From positions 9,591,398 to 9,655,397 of the forward strand of contig OY718808.1 in the NCBI GenBank assembly GCA_963070105.1: a stretch of 64,000 nucleotides of DNA. Reading direction: 5' to 3'. How positions within the stretch are numbered: position 1 is the first letter of the stretch; each line of letters opens with the position of its first letter. Shown piece by piece: positions 13,327 to 26,300 of this stretch. Source of the DNA: Litomosoides sigmodontis (lineage: Eukaryota; Nematoda; Chromadorea; Rhabditida; Onchocercidae). The position numbers were made by a program, and so were the translations under genes. The notes beneath the pieces are model-generated. The model did not search any database, had not been told where the DNA came from, and saw only the letters and a program-made list of their open reading frames with translations.

Positions 13327-15132
13327 TGAAGTGAACACCCGAAGGCTTAAACGAAATGAGAGAGAGAGAGAGAGAGCAATGAAGTTGATATTATTCCTCT
13401 TTCCTTCTCTTCCTCAATTGTGCAACGGTATGCTAAATGAACGACAATAACACAAGCTTTTTTCTGCAGCAATAATCCTTTGGACTTAATTGAGGAGAGA
13501 TGGAAAGTTGAAATGTAAAATTTAAGAAATTTACGAACGTTTAAGCTTAAGAGGGGTAAGGTGTGCTGCTAAGATAGACGTTTGACGGAAATGTGGAGAA
13601 TGGGAGGGAATGGGTCAGGTTGGAGGAGGACGTTTGGGAACGGTGACATTCTCTTTTTTGGATTTTGGATTTTTGGATTTTGCTAAAAATTTGGAGAAAA
13701 GGAGGAGAAGCAAAAAGGAGTAAAACACAACGGATTAGTTGCTAAAAATAAAAAGCATCTCATTCATTCATCCCTATCCCTTCTCCCATCTCGCTTTCCT
13801 TGTCATTTCTCTCTCCTCTTCCTTCTCTCTACTCTTTCCTCTTTCCTCTTTAACTTTTAAATATTACTAACAAATATGAGCCAATGTTTTTCACATACAT
13901 ATGTATGCATCATTTATTTCACGAATGAAATTTAATTTTACGTGAAATTGAGGGAATGTGTTTGACGTAAATTTGAAAAAGTGAAGAAATTTTTTTAGAA
14001 AGATGGAGTTTTTTTTTTGCTTTATGAGCAAAATTCAAAAGGGATGTTTTAAAGCAACTGATAATTCGTAGAATAATTATATTAATACATGAAATAAATG
14101 AATAAATAATTTGATTAAATTATTAATTGGTACAGATTATATGATACGAAATTGCAACAATTCTTCAACTAAGTTGCAAATTAAGATGATATAATACGGA
14201 GTGGCTAATCATGATTAGTTACACCACTCACTGGAACAGATTAAATCTTTCCATATGAATACTTGACAACTAAAATCATTGCTCATCCATCACAATAGAC
14301 GTCATCAACCGAACGCTCACTTATTTGGCTAACTGTTGGAAGTAAAATTTAGCATATCACGTAACGGCGGGTTATCAGAAAGAGAAGAGAAGGCTTTCAG
14401 CAGATTTAGTGCCACACGTCCTTATCCTACGGAAGTTCTCGTTAGTAAACCTTTTCAATAATTCTCAAACTATCGAATTGGTTAAAAGGTTAGCATTCTC
14501 AAAAGCAATTTCAAACGATTTAGAAATTAATCAAACAAAATCTAATTTTACACTGCAACAGTTAAATTATCGCTACAGCTATCAGATTTCCAGAAGACGC
14601 ACTAGCCAGTACTCTGTAATAAAAATTAATTTTATGAAAAAACTTTAATATTAGAAAAAATTTCAACATAAACTTTTCTTGCTGACAATTACATTACCAA
14701 ACGTAGCTTGCATATTCGTAAGGAGATTTTTAATAAATAAAAAATTTTTCTAAATTCCTTACTCTATGAATTTATCACCACTTTTTTAGAATTTTTAATA
14801 TATTCAGTTTTAGTCAACAACATGTAATAAAATGGTACGGAAAGGAATAAGAATTGAGAATTCCATTTCATTCCCGAAATGTTTTCAACTTCATTGGTAC
14901 GATAGATGGATTCTTCACTCCTTTTTCTCTTTCTCTCAGGAAAATAATCAAAATTTGGAATTGCTGAAAAAATAATGCCTACAATAGGAAAGGATTAAAA
15001 TTCCACAATAATTCATGCGACTAAAGAATTGAAGAATTTCGATGAAACAGTAGTGCCGAGTGAGACGAAGCAAAAGAGTATTGGGACGAAGGGAGAAGAG
15101 CCCCTTCCCCTCACTTTTTCCTACCTTCTTAG
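13327..15132. other. Intergenic between divergent genes
   Basis: Lies between the start of the minus-strand GTPase and the first tentative plus-strand exon. It holds a GA run at 13358-13376, a purine-rich tract near 13600-13730 and pyrimidine-rich tracts around 13790-13850. No gene is seen, and promoters for both genes could lie here. Confidence 0.5.
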
Positions 15133-15285
15133 CTCAGAGAAAGTTAGCGGACAAGCAACGAAACGTCGCTTTTGTGGACAATATGTACAGTAAACCTTCC
15201 AAACCCGAACCAAACTGTGCAACGAACGATCCGGTTGACGGTCTTCACAGGCGGTTGCATGAAAATGAGAAGGAAAAGAAAAATG
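15133..15285 (+). CDS. Tentative upstream exon (possibly FAM161-like N-terminus)
   Basis: Bounded by acceptor CTTCTTAG and a strong donor GTAAGA, with one open frame of 50 full codons plus split codons. The translation is hydrophilic and protein-like, with KLADKQRNVAFVDN and PVDGLHRRLHENEKEKK. It lies on the same strand as the FAM161-like gene and may be its N-terminal part, but the link to the next exon is not proven. It could instead be an exon of a separate short gene. Confidence 0.45.
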
Positions 15286-16264
15286 GTAAGAACGCGTGGT
15301 TTAATTTGAATTGCCTACGGGCATTTTTTTTAATTTTTTAATTTTACATTCCATAAAAATTTTCAGTGTGTGATGAGTGCTCCAAATATCATCTCAAGTT
15401 TTTCTGTTTCCGGTCAACGCACTAACTTCTCATGGCGACAACAATTGTGCAAAAGAAAAAGGTCATAGTTTCATGGCAAATGCAAAATTGTTGCAAATAT
15501 TCAATATTCTACAAACTGTCTCACCGCTGTTGCACAAGATAATTGTAAAGACGTAAAATTTCGAATTGCTGACAATTACGCGAGAGTGCGTGGATTACTG
15601 ATAACATTATGGTTATTGGCCACCAATGACTATGCATATTACAAATCCGCCAATTCAAACACATCTAACTTCTTAGCTAGGCTCGCCGAGAGTAACTTTG
15701 TGCTTACTGTTTTTAAAAGAGAAGAGGAAGGAAGCTAATGAGTGAAATGCACTTCGTTTGAATTTCATCATCTTCGGTCCACTTCAGTCGTCGTTCATGC
15801 TGGCCCACGGAGGTTCCCTTCGTATCAAATTACATCTCACCTCACTCTAATTTCCATTTCTTTCCGACTTTAACCAGAATTTGGTTCAATCGTCGCAGTA
15901 ATAACATCGTAAATCAGACTAAATTAGTTTCAAATGGCAGTTCTATCAATTGCAATTATATTCAAATTCGACCTGTTCATAAACCATTATCATCGGAGCG
16001 AAATTATGCTGAGCTTCTCATACATGCGAATAATAAATAAGTTATTGCCAAGTTAATTTGTTAAATAATATGGCAGTGAAATAATTTTAAAATGTTTGCC
16101 GAACGAAGGAATGGTAACGGTTTGTTGAAAGAATTTAGGCAAAAGTAGCATTGAGAGGATGAATTTCTAGTTGAAATTGAATGGTAATGCGTGCGTTGAT
16201 CAATTCATTTAACGACCAAATTTATTTTGGTGGAAAGCGCTGTTTAACGAATTTTGCACTGTAA

Positions 16265-16385
16265 TTAGGACAATAATAATTAATAATGATGATAATAATA
16301 ACTAACAATAATAATAGCAATCAATAATTAATGATAGTAATCAATAATGACAATAAATAATAATGATGATGATAATAGATGATAA
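16265..16385. repeat. Degenerate AAT/GAT-rich simple repeat
   Basis: Interspersed AAT, GAT and AAC triplets over about 120 bp, too degraded to be a clean microsatellite. Located in the putative first long intron of the plus-strand gene. Confidence 0.7.
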
Positions 16386-17745
16386 CAGTAACTCAGTGAT
16401 ATCTTAAAGAAGGCGGAAGGATAAGAAAAACGAGGACTGCAAAACTGCCGAGCAGTAGCAATGAAAATGCTAAAAAAAATTTTCACCAACACTTAATAAT
16501 GCCGCAAATATTTCCAAGTCAGAAAATTTTAAATTTGATTCCAAGTTGAAGTATTCCACAATCTAATATACGGCACACTTCGGTACACTCATAGAAAGGT
16601 TAAAATGTGAATAAAATTTAAGTGCACATGTTGAAATAGATTTAATGCAGTTATGCAAATTGGGGATAGGGAATATAAAGAAAGACTGAAAGACCTACGC
16701 GCACTTACTTTTTACGGAATGATTAAAGTTGCCGGATTTTTTTTCATTTTCCTTCTCCCACAGATGAAAGAGAAAAAAGAGGCTCACTGGAAGGAGAGGA
16801 GAGACGAATATTACATCGTCTCTTCCTATTTCGTTCAAACGAAAAGGAAAAGAAATGCGAAAAATACTGAGAATTACTTTAGTCGAGCAAAATTGAGTGA
16901 CTTCACAAAAAATGTAACACTTGCACAGGTAGTTAGTTCACAGTAGCTCTTCTTCATCACAGTCCATCCCTATCTCATCTGGCACGATTCTAATGATTGG
17001 ATTTGAAATTTTAGTGTTAAAACGCGATTAACGATTCTCATTAAATTTGTATTGGCAAGCGTTACTCACATTAATGCTTTATTTTTCTTTCACTTTCTAT
17101 TGTATTTTATTTGAAAAACAAGAAGAGGAAAAAAAAACGCTAATCATCACCGTCATTAATTCATTTCTCCCCTTTGAAACTACTGAAAAAAAATAAATTG
17201 AAAGAAAAAGTCGTTGTAAATTTCGCAAGCAAACAAATGAACAAACTTAAGCCATCAGGCGTTCGAACGACAAATGAATCGTTAAAACGTTCAGTCTGCC
17301 TATTTAATGACACTCATTAATTAGGTATAACACTTAGCAGTCCGCAAGTGCTTAATTCCGAAGACAAGAATTTACTGGTTGGCTAAATCGGAAGAAGAGG
17401 TACGCTTATTTCTATATAATGATGTGCAATCCGAAATATTTTAATATAAGCTTCCGTTAACTAAATGGAACAGAGGTGCTATCTCTCAAAACACCGCCTA
17501 GCTGAGATAAAATTTAGCACCGAATTAGCTACTGTTATTGACCGATAAGTTTATTCGAATCCGAAAACCGATCAGTTGCACTTTTGTGCTGCTTCACTAA
17601 TTAAGTGAAATAAAAGTATCGAAATTAAGAATAGTTAAATTTTCCCTGCGCTGTTTTCTATCACAGATTTAGTGACAAAGTTAAGATAATCGTACCAATG
17701 CGCAGAGGTACGCTCTCAATTTTCCCGTCATTCATCCATTTGCAG

Positions 17746-17847
17746 GAGGCTGCAATTGAAATGTTACCGGAAACCTTTGAAGAGACGAAAGACCTGACGC
17801 TTTGTGGCCGGAGGCCTCTCCTGCGGAAAATTGAGACTATTGCTTGG
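17746..17847 (+). CDS. Tentative exon (possibly FAM161-like N-terminal region)
   Basis: A 34-codon exon, phase 0 at both ends, between acceptor CATTTGCAG and donor GTAATT. The peptide is coding-like (EAAIEMLPETFEETKDL, then CGRRPLLRKIETIAW). It is not a recognised domain. Strand and position suggest it belongs to the same transcript as the FAM161-like exons downstream; the phase would allow direct joining to the tentative exon at 19587. Confidence 0.45.
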
Positions 17848-19361
17848 GTAATTAATTAGTCAGAAATTGTGGAAACGCGGGGGATAAGAAAGTGGAGAAT
17901 TAAAAATGAGAATGTTCAACAGTAGTCGTAATTAAGTGATGGATGGAGAATGATGATGGCTGAATGAAGTTATCATGAAGAGACCTAATTATGCGCTGAC
18001 GGCGAAACGAAAGGACATGCGAGTGAAGCGGAATATGTACCTGGAAGATTGCGCGTGGGAGAGGATGTGACGGAATCGGGAGTGAGGAAAGCGCGGAGGC
18101 AGTGTGGAGGAAAGTAGTGGGATAACGGTGAACAGAGAGAGAGGAGAAAGAGAGAGAGAGGAAAGGTGAAGAGCGAGAGGTTGGAGTTATCGCGACAGTT
18201 TCGGAACATTCATTTTCTCGATGGCCATCAGTGACCATTGCCATCTGAATGATAATATGATATGTGATTCGGTGACAGTGATTGCATAATGATAACGATG
18301 GACGTGACAATAACAATAATGGAAGCTTACAGAAGTTCGACGTTACGATAGTGACAAGACAGTTCACGCAATGTGTTTCAGGCATTGCTGATATTTTGTA
18401 GCTGTACGATTTCGTAAGTGATGCGGACGAATGAGTGACCCATCCCACCGGAGGGAGAGGTGTGGGGAAAAAATGTGAAGTATGTTGCAAAGATAAGTGT
18501 GAAATAATGGCAAATGCAGGAGAGGGAGAGAAAGTTAGATTAAAAGGAAATGGAAAAAGTGTGAAATGGCGGATATGAAAATTTAAGGAATGGACAAAGG
18601 GATTGCATCAAATAGTTGATAAACCGTTACAATATCTTCAGGAGCATCTTTGTTTCAAAAGAAAATTTAGTGATTTGAGCATGGAAAAATCAACACTTTT
18701 AAAATACCAAGTTATTTTTTCAAAATACAAGCATTTTATGTTTGGATATTTTAAATTAATCTCCTTTGGAATTTCCACAACAAACCTTGTCTGCAGGCAG
18801 TATCATTATTCTTGTTGCTATCATTATCACTGTTAATTATTAAACTGACATCATTGTAATTACTACGAGTTTCATATATAGCCTTTTGTACCTGCGCCAC
18901 TATCACTCCTATTACTAATTGCTACTAATTATTAAAATCATTGGAATTAATGACTGAAGTAACTTCAGCGATTTTCTTTGAATTTTTCTCGCATTGACAT
19001 TTGTTAGTTTTTAGCAACAAAAGGCAGGAAACTATCACAATGGTTGCTCCTTAAATGCATTCATTGAAGAATAATGAAGAAATTCGACGGAGAAATTGTA
19101 ATATAGAACGGTAGGAACTCACTTGTGGCACAAGAAATTTTTTAATTTAATTGAGCATACTTGATAAATAAACAAAGTGGCAAAGTTCAAAATCTCTCAG
19201 TTACAAATCGCACAAAAAAGGGGAATAATTGCATTGGAAATGACGAATGACCGGTACTGCTGAAAAGAGAAGGAATGCTGTGGGAAATGTTAAGAGTATC
19301 CATGCGGCGTCGAAAATATATTTTGCTCAAATTTTGTTTATTCCTCTTCCCATCCTGTTGT

Positions 19362-19406
19362 TGTTGTTTTTACCATTGTTATTGTTGTTGTTGTTGTTGT
19401 TGTTGT
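19362..19406. repeat. (TTG)n trinucleotide repeat
   Basis: A run of TTG triplets that gives a poly-Cys frame, which is not a gene. A short ACT repeat follows at 19711-19735. Confidence 0.9.
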
Positions 19407-19586
19407 AACAGTTCTTGTTATATTAATGACTTTAGCAAATTAACCACCGCCGAATTGTCGAAATTCATTTCGCAAATATAAATGATAAACTCTTTCATTT
19501 GCATTGAAATAATTATGCTTCACTGCTAATTTCTCTCTTAGAAGTAGATATTTGCTAATTTGTCATTTTTTTTGTTTGCTGAAAAG

Positions 19587-19624
19587 AATGAATTACGGAG
19601 AAGGTTGGAAATACCTTTGCGGAT
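19587..19624 (+). CDS. Weak candidate small exon
   Basis: Open frame NELRRRLEIPLR between an AAAAG acceptor-like site and a GTGTTA donor. Its phases (0 in, 2 out) would join the exon at 17746 to the one at 20341. Both splice sites are poor, so this is only a phase-compatible suggestion. Confidence 0.22.
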
Positions 19625-20340
19625 GTGTTACGAATCAATATGTTGTGGAACACTTAACGGTCACCACGGCAACAACGGCCGCTAAAGATTCGGTTAGCAC
19701 TTTTCTCTTTACTACTACTACTACTACTACTACATTTTAATTTAACTGTAAGTTTCGACGCACGCACATACTAATGAGTATAAATAAGACTTAATTTTAT
19801 TCTGCAAAAATTCTGACATAATTATTTGAAAAGGCACACCTGTGATTTACGGCTCATATTGCATTTTGAGATTGTGTTCCATACCTCAGTGTAACGTGCG
19901 TACGTCCTACTTGCTTCAACGGCATGGTAAAGCTAAGGCAATAAATAGGACAAATGCGCCGTTGAATATTTTCCATCTTCACCTCTTGCTTTGCTTTAGT
20001 TCGAGATTGTAAGTTCGTCTTTGTTTCAGTTTACACTCCTCAGGAACTGATCATATCTGTATCTTAAGTTAGTCCAGATCCAGAAAATTGCAATCACTTA
20101 ATTAATATTATTTGAACGAAAAAGAAAAAGCTTTTGATAGTCACTGACTGTGAATTGTTGGTTGTAGCCAATTGATGGAAGTCTAGGAAGGCTAGCAGTT
20201 ATAATGTTGTTTTTACACTTCCCCTGCCCACTTCAAAGGTCATCCGATGATTACACATTTAACGTATTTTCTGCGTCAGCTGTCAAATCATTTCTTTAAA
20301 GTTGTGGTTTTTTGCTTATGCTTTTTTTTTTGAAATAAAG

Positions 20341-23300
20341 CTCCTATGAAACTCTAATTGAATTAATCCGAAAGAAAATGATGGAGGAAATGGAGCGAGC
20401 CCTGAATGCTACTGACCAATTCTTGGATGCTGTTTTACAGGTCAATAATTTATTGCTTACAAATAATCGAAAGTCATACTGGTCTTCTCGAACTGATTCC
20501 GAACCTCTTCATAAATTCAGCTATGCAAATTTCATTTACATATGATGTATGCATCAAAATGAGATGCCATGCAAGTCAGGGAGATAAAATCCAGACAGAA
20601 TGCAATATTTCATAAGCGAATAAGCAATAATTAATTGATTGGGTAAAAATTATTGATCAAAAGTCTTGCAAACCAAGTAGGCAGTGGAAAGAGATAAAAG
20701 ACAATTTTTTCAAGTTTTAGGATAAAAATCGCTTAAAGGATCCGAGTTTCATGATGTGCTTGATGCGCGTGCGGCAGAAGCACAAGAAAACGTTTGCCGC
20801 AATGGACGAGATGTACAAATTATCCTCCTCATCCAAGTCCGCTGCATCAACAAAACATTTCCGCACTGATATTATTGATGGACAACATCGTGGTACCGTT
20901 TGCGCCAAATCAATCGATAATTTCAATTATAAAGAAAGGCTAAGTGGAAGGTTCAGTACCCATCCATGGTAGAAAATAAAGCACTAAGAAGCTGGAGAGA
21001 AAAGGCAAAAGAGAAATAGAAAGAGAGCGAGACAGAGAGAAAGAGAATATTTGAGTTAATTTTGAGAATTCGAAGGAAAAAAATCCAACTATTTTTTTTT
21101 TCATTCTCAACTAACTGCTGAATTGTACATTTTATGCATAGCAAACGAATAGAACGCGATGGACGTTTCAAGGAGGAAAAAAATTTGAAAAATAATAATT
21201 CTTCAGTTTGAGAGGAGCCGCTTACTTTAACAATACATCTAACATTAGTATTACTATGTTCTACTGCGATTTATTATTGCACTTTATCATATGATTGTTT
21301 ATTGCTATATTCTAGTATAACTTATTCGTATTTCATTATTTTTCAAATGAAATGCGACTTACACTTACGTTTCAATGATTTAGTATACCGTACAATTACA
21401 GTTTGCATTGAGCTTGCTTATTCATATTTATTTTTGTATTTTCAATTATATTTAGAATGTCCGTCCATTTCTGTTTGCATGTATACATGCATATCCTATT
21501 AGCTAGCGTACTAAACGTAGCCTTATCCAGTTCACGCAAGTGACGATAACGATGCACGGATTGTTGAAGATGAGAGGAAACGTTCGCGTTCACTGTCAAC
21601 TCAAAAGCACAGAATGCATGAAGGAGGATGTGGTGAATACGCTGAGAAATTGTCGCCTGAATTTCCTGATTGTACGAGCAATGCCATAAAGTTACACTTT
21701 AAGTAATTATTTACTTAACGACAATCGTCTTAATTTATACTAATTCATTCACTGATTTACTTGTAAAAAGCATGAAATTTAAAAAGTATTTGCAATTTCC
21801 TCCTCACTGATTTTTCGTTTTAGAGGAATTTTACTGAATGTCAGCTATTTTTGCAAGAGAAAGGAAAGAAAGAGTTCACATTCCAAAAGAGTTCATATTC
21901 ATATAAAATGAGTTCAAGGAATAAGGCGAAATCAACTCGAACATCGTATGCCTTGCGATTCATGAATAAACTGTTGGAGGAGAAGGGGGCCGAAGAGACG
22001 AAAGGGAAGGAAAAAGTAACGCAGCTGCGGTAAGCCATTCAGTGATGCTACGTGTTATTGCGTGTGTGTATCGCGGAAGGACTGATTAGCCATCTATTTT
22101 GTCAAAGAACGAGAAGTCATCGAAAGTATTAACTTACCTAAATGCAGGTATAGAGCACGTGATGTACCGCGGTCCACATTCGAACCACGTTATCAGCAGT
22201 TATGTGAGAAGGAAGAACATGTAATCGTTTATCGCCTTCTTTTCGAATTTTAAATTATGCAGATGCGAAAACTAGTTTATTTAGATTTGGTAGGTATTGT
22301 AAGAGATTTGCAAGGATGGTTTCAGTGCCGGTAGCTCTTCTTAGTTTCGAACAAGTAGTTTGAAGCTCGATTGTATTACGTCTAAAGAACATTTCTACAA
22401 TGATTTTGGCGATCCTAATATGCCTCTAATCTAAACAAAAAAAGTTTTAAAAATCAGGCTCGTCAAATACGGCGTCAGAAGGCAAGAGAAATGCTTAAGA
22501 TGGTAAACCTTCCACGAATGGCTGTGAAGCTTGAACTGGAAAGCTTTCACTTACGACGGTGCATTAGTGCGGAAGCATCCGACTGGAGCAAACGTGAAGC
22601 TTTTAAAGCAAAGAGCGTTCCGATTAGCGTCTATGTAGCACCATACAAAGATGAAATTCAAGCGTGTGAAAGAGCACGTCGGAGGACTGAACGAGCAGCT
22701 GAATTGATTCGAACAAGTCGTGCACCACCGGGACTTGAGGTACTGCTTCGCATTCCAAATCAAAACTTTCCGACGCTTCTACGGAAAGGTCAAAAAAAAA
22801 CAAAAATTGAAGAAATTTCAAGCAAAATGAGCAGATCACCGGTCAGTGACCATGAGGTAGCTCAGAAGTGCGAAAGTGGGGATCAATAGAAATCTATGCA
22901 GATTGAATAGAAATCGAATTCATTTTTTCATTCAATTTTCATTCCTCACCTTTTTCCCTTTAAATTCTCTCTCCATCACTTTGGTAAAACGTTTGAACTC
23001 ATTAAATTTATACCAAAAAGTAAGTTAACACGTTACAAAGTAAATGAAAAAAATGAGGAAAAACGAAATGAGTGATCACTTCAATTTTTGGTAAAATTAG
23101 TGATTAGGTGTAAGATCAAAATGTGCCGCAAACAAACATTGATCATTTACATGGAGAATCTACAGATGTCGATGTTAATCTAAGTAATTGATTGGCGCTA
23201 AATTTAAATCTGACGATTTTGTTGGATTATCGTAATTAGCGAGTTGCTCGAAGTGACTAATGAAATTTGAAACAAAAAAAGCGATAACTGTAGGAACACG

Positions 23301-26300
23301 CAATACGATCAAAAGTACAGCATCATCTACGACATAAAAGACACTGCATGGTTGAAGAACCGAAGCGTAACGTTTTCTGTTCACGAACTGTACGTCAATT
23401 TTTCCTTCTCCTTTCTCTCAAACAGCAATTATATGGAAAGATGAAGAGAACTGTAATAGTTTGGATAATTATAGCAAACAATTGGGAAATAAAAAAATAT
23501 TTACGATTGTTGAAAGTCAGTATTTACCACTTCAATTTACATAGTTTCCTTTACTACATTAAATGGTTTCCATCGATTTAAAATTTGATTTTAAAAAGCT
23601 AAAACGTAGAAGTGCCACACAGTGCAGTGGTGTAGGACAAGGATGAATAAATCTTAACAGGACGAGAATTAATGTGAGGACTGTTGAAGTTAATTACTTC
23701 GCTTCACTTTCCACCCCCACTTGTGCCCACTTCGAATAGAATTAATTATCATCATCCTCTGACCATCATGGCTGGCCGCTGCTACACAATGCAACACTCG
23801 ACGGTCATCACCCGTCGTTCTACATCCCCAATTGAATCCTCCTGCTTCAGGTGCCAAATTTCAAAAAGCTGCACGAGCAATTATTGAATAAATTAGAAAA
23901 GGCGGCAAAAAAGCGCTCCGCAACCGTCGTGACACCTTTTTACTTTCAAACCGACGAACGAACATACAACCACAAAGTTTGTTTACTTAAAAAAATTTTC
24001 TCAAATGAATCATGGGTGATCCACTAGTTGATCAAAATTTGACGACAATATTAGCACTTATCCATTTCACGTCGAGGAAATTGGAACAGAGAACAGAGAC
24101 TAAGATAGACCAAAGAATGAATCACTTTTGCTTTTCCGGAAGGTTCCCACTGCCCTCCGTGCGCATCTGTCCATCACCATTGCCGTGCCATACATAATTA
24201 ATTCATAGGAGAAATCATTTGAATGCAAGATTTTAGTGCAATCTTGAAAATTTGTCCCCAAAAATGAATCGTCGTTGCTATTCGACAGGCAATTTACGAG
24301 AGTACAACGGACCTGAGATACGTCTCAATCATGCGTCTTTGCTGCGGAACCAAGCAAACCGGTACTTGCGCATTTTGAATAAAAGCTAGATAATTATTTA
24401 AATATTTATAGGAGAATTACAATTAAACGGGCAGAAAATTATTCCCGAAAATTCACTTAGGAATCAGTAAATAGCAAGTGCATGGGCAAAACTGAAATTC
24501 AAACAGATGTGTAGATAGTGACTGGTGTACGTATACCGATATTTACGTGTACGAAGTTTACAATCTTTTTTTGACTTTACAATATATTCCATACTTTCAT
24601 ATGATACTTGTTGAATTAAAACCTTTGCTGTAATTTTTTCCATTGCGTTATTCTCATGACTTTTTTTGTTCTATGTTTTGAAACACATCACTAATTTCTA
24701 AGATCCAACTGCTGGTAGTCAGCAATTAATAATAGTAACAGTAATTAATAACAACTAATAACAATGATCAATCGCAACAGCACTTGATAGCAATTAATGA
24801 CTTGCATAACGGTAGACAACGATTACGAAAGCAATTTTTCTCTACTTAAAGGATGCGTGCCGAAAAGATGGAACGTGAACAGAATTGTTCACAAAAATTT
24901 TGGGAACTAATGAGAAGACGCGGTGAACTGGCACGCGTAAAATTAAAACAAAGGTTTGCAAGGGAAATGACCACAGTCTGTGACATTAAACGCCGACTGA
25001 ACGAGAAGAAGTAAGCTTAACACTTCGTCGCTCACTACTCTAAAAGAAGCAAACGTAACTTCCTGATTTCTCATGGCATTCGCTGGAGAGATTTTAAAAC
25101 TGTCGCTAAGGTCACTGTAAATATCAGTTAGTCAGTCATTCACTGTGAGCAATTAACTGATATTTGGCGTAAAGTTTTCAAATGCAAACATTTCCCCTGA
25201 AACACATCTAGGTGATAGACATTTTCAATTTTATCAGTTACTTTACTTCAAATGCAAAAATGCTATAACAGTGCGGGGTAATCGAGAGGTAAATTACAAC
25301 GATATTGAGAAAAGTAGCATTCGCTAATTAGTGAAATCACCGTACTTCGTGAAGTCACACAATAAGTGTTGCAAGGACCCAGGGGTGGTCGATGGGAACA
25401 AGTTAGACTGGACGTGTGCCTACGAGTTCCTCGCGTAATTTGGCGTACTTCCTGTCCATTCATTGAGCTTTCTGCCTGTTAGCATTTGCTGAGCTGCGGA
25501 AATGAAAAATTGTGGAAAGTTATCTTTCTTTTCATACTTTCTGTCGATCTCTTACGAATGAATTTCACTTCTGATGTCCTTTTTTCCCCTCAAAACAGAG
25601 CAAAGCAGCAAGAACGGGCGGACGAGTATCGCACTGAATTGGAAGCAATGAGACGGCGCGTTCGAGCACGGGCGCTTATTGTCGAACAACAAGAAATGCT
25701 AATCAAAATGCAACGGTATGTATTCCTTTTCTTCCCCTCATTTTTTAAAATTTTTTCGTTATTATTAAAGTTAGTTTTCTTCAGAAATTAAATTCATTTG
25801 CAATAGCATTATATGGCATTCTATACTTCTTGCGTAAATGAAAAGCAAAAGTACCAGTGAAGAAAGATAAGTGATCTAAATTGAATAGAATGAATTTACG
25901 CTTCGAACAGTTTTAAATGAATTTCAATAAGTTGTATTATCCAAGTTACGATTCACTATTTCTTTTACAATTCGCTACGCATTTTCATCGACGATATCAA
26001 GGAGTGAAGAGTGTGCGTACGTTAGGTAATACCTGGCTTGATTATCCGCTATGAAGATGCTATTGCGTTAGAAGGACTTCTTTTGCTACTGTTCGTTACG
26101 TGATCTCTTTAACGTTTGCTTCACACGAATCGTCGTGCAACGCTCAGAGATATCGTATGCGAAGGCCTACAGCAAATTTCATCTTTCTCTCTTCAAATGC
26201 CATCTGTTACGACAGTGAACGAATAAGAAATGGAACAATAGGAACGAAAAGCGTTCCTTCTAAATTACCAAATTTCAATTTCTCCTTCACCCACTGCGAG

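Noticed and set aside
19275..19481. Cys-rich open frame
   Set aside because: Translation of a TTG trinucleotide repeat.
22740..22889. Read-through extension of the FAM161-like exon past 22739
   Set aside because: Donor GTACTG at 22740 joined to the exon at 23851 keeps phase and gives the family block VPNFKKLHE; the read-through ends in an unrelated tail.
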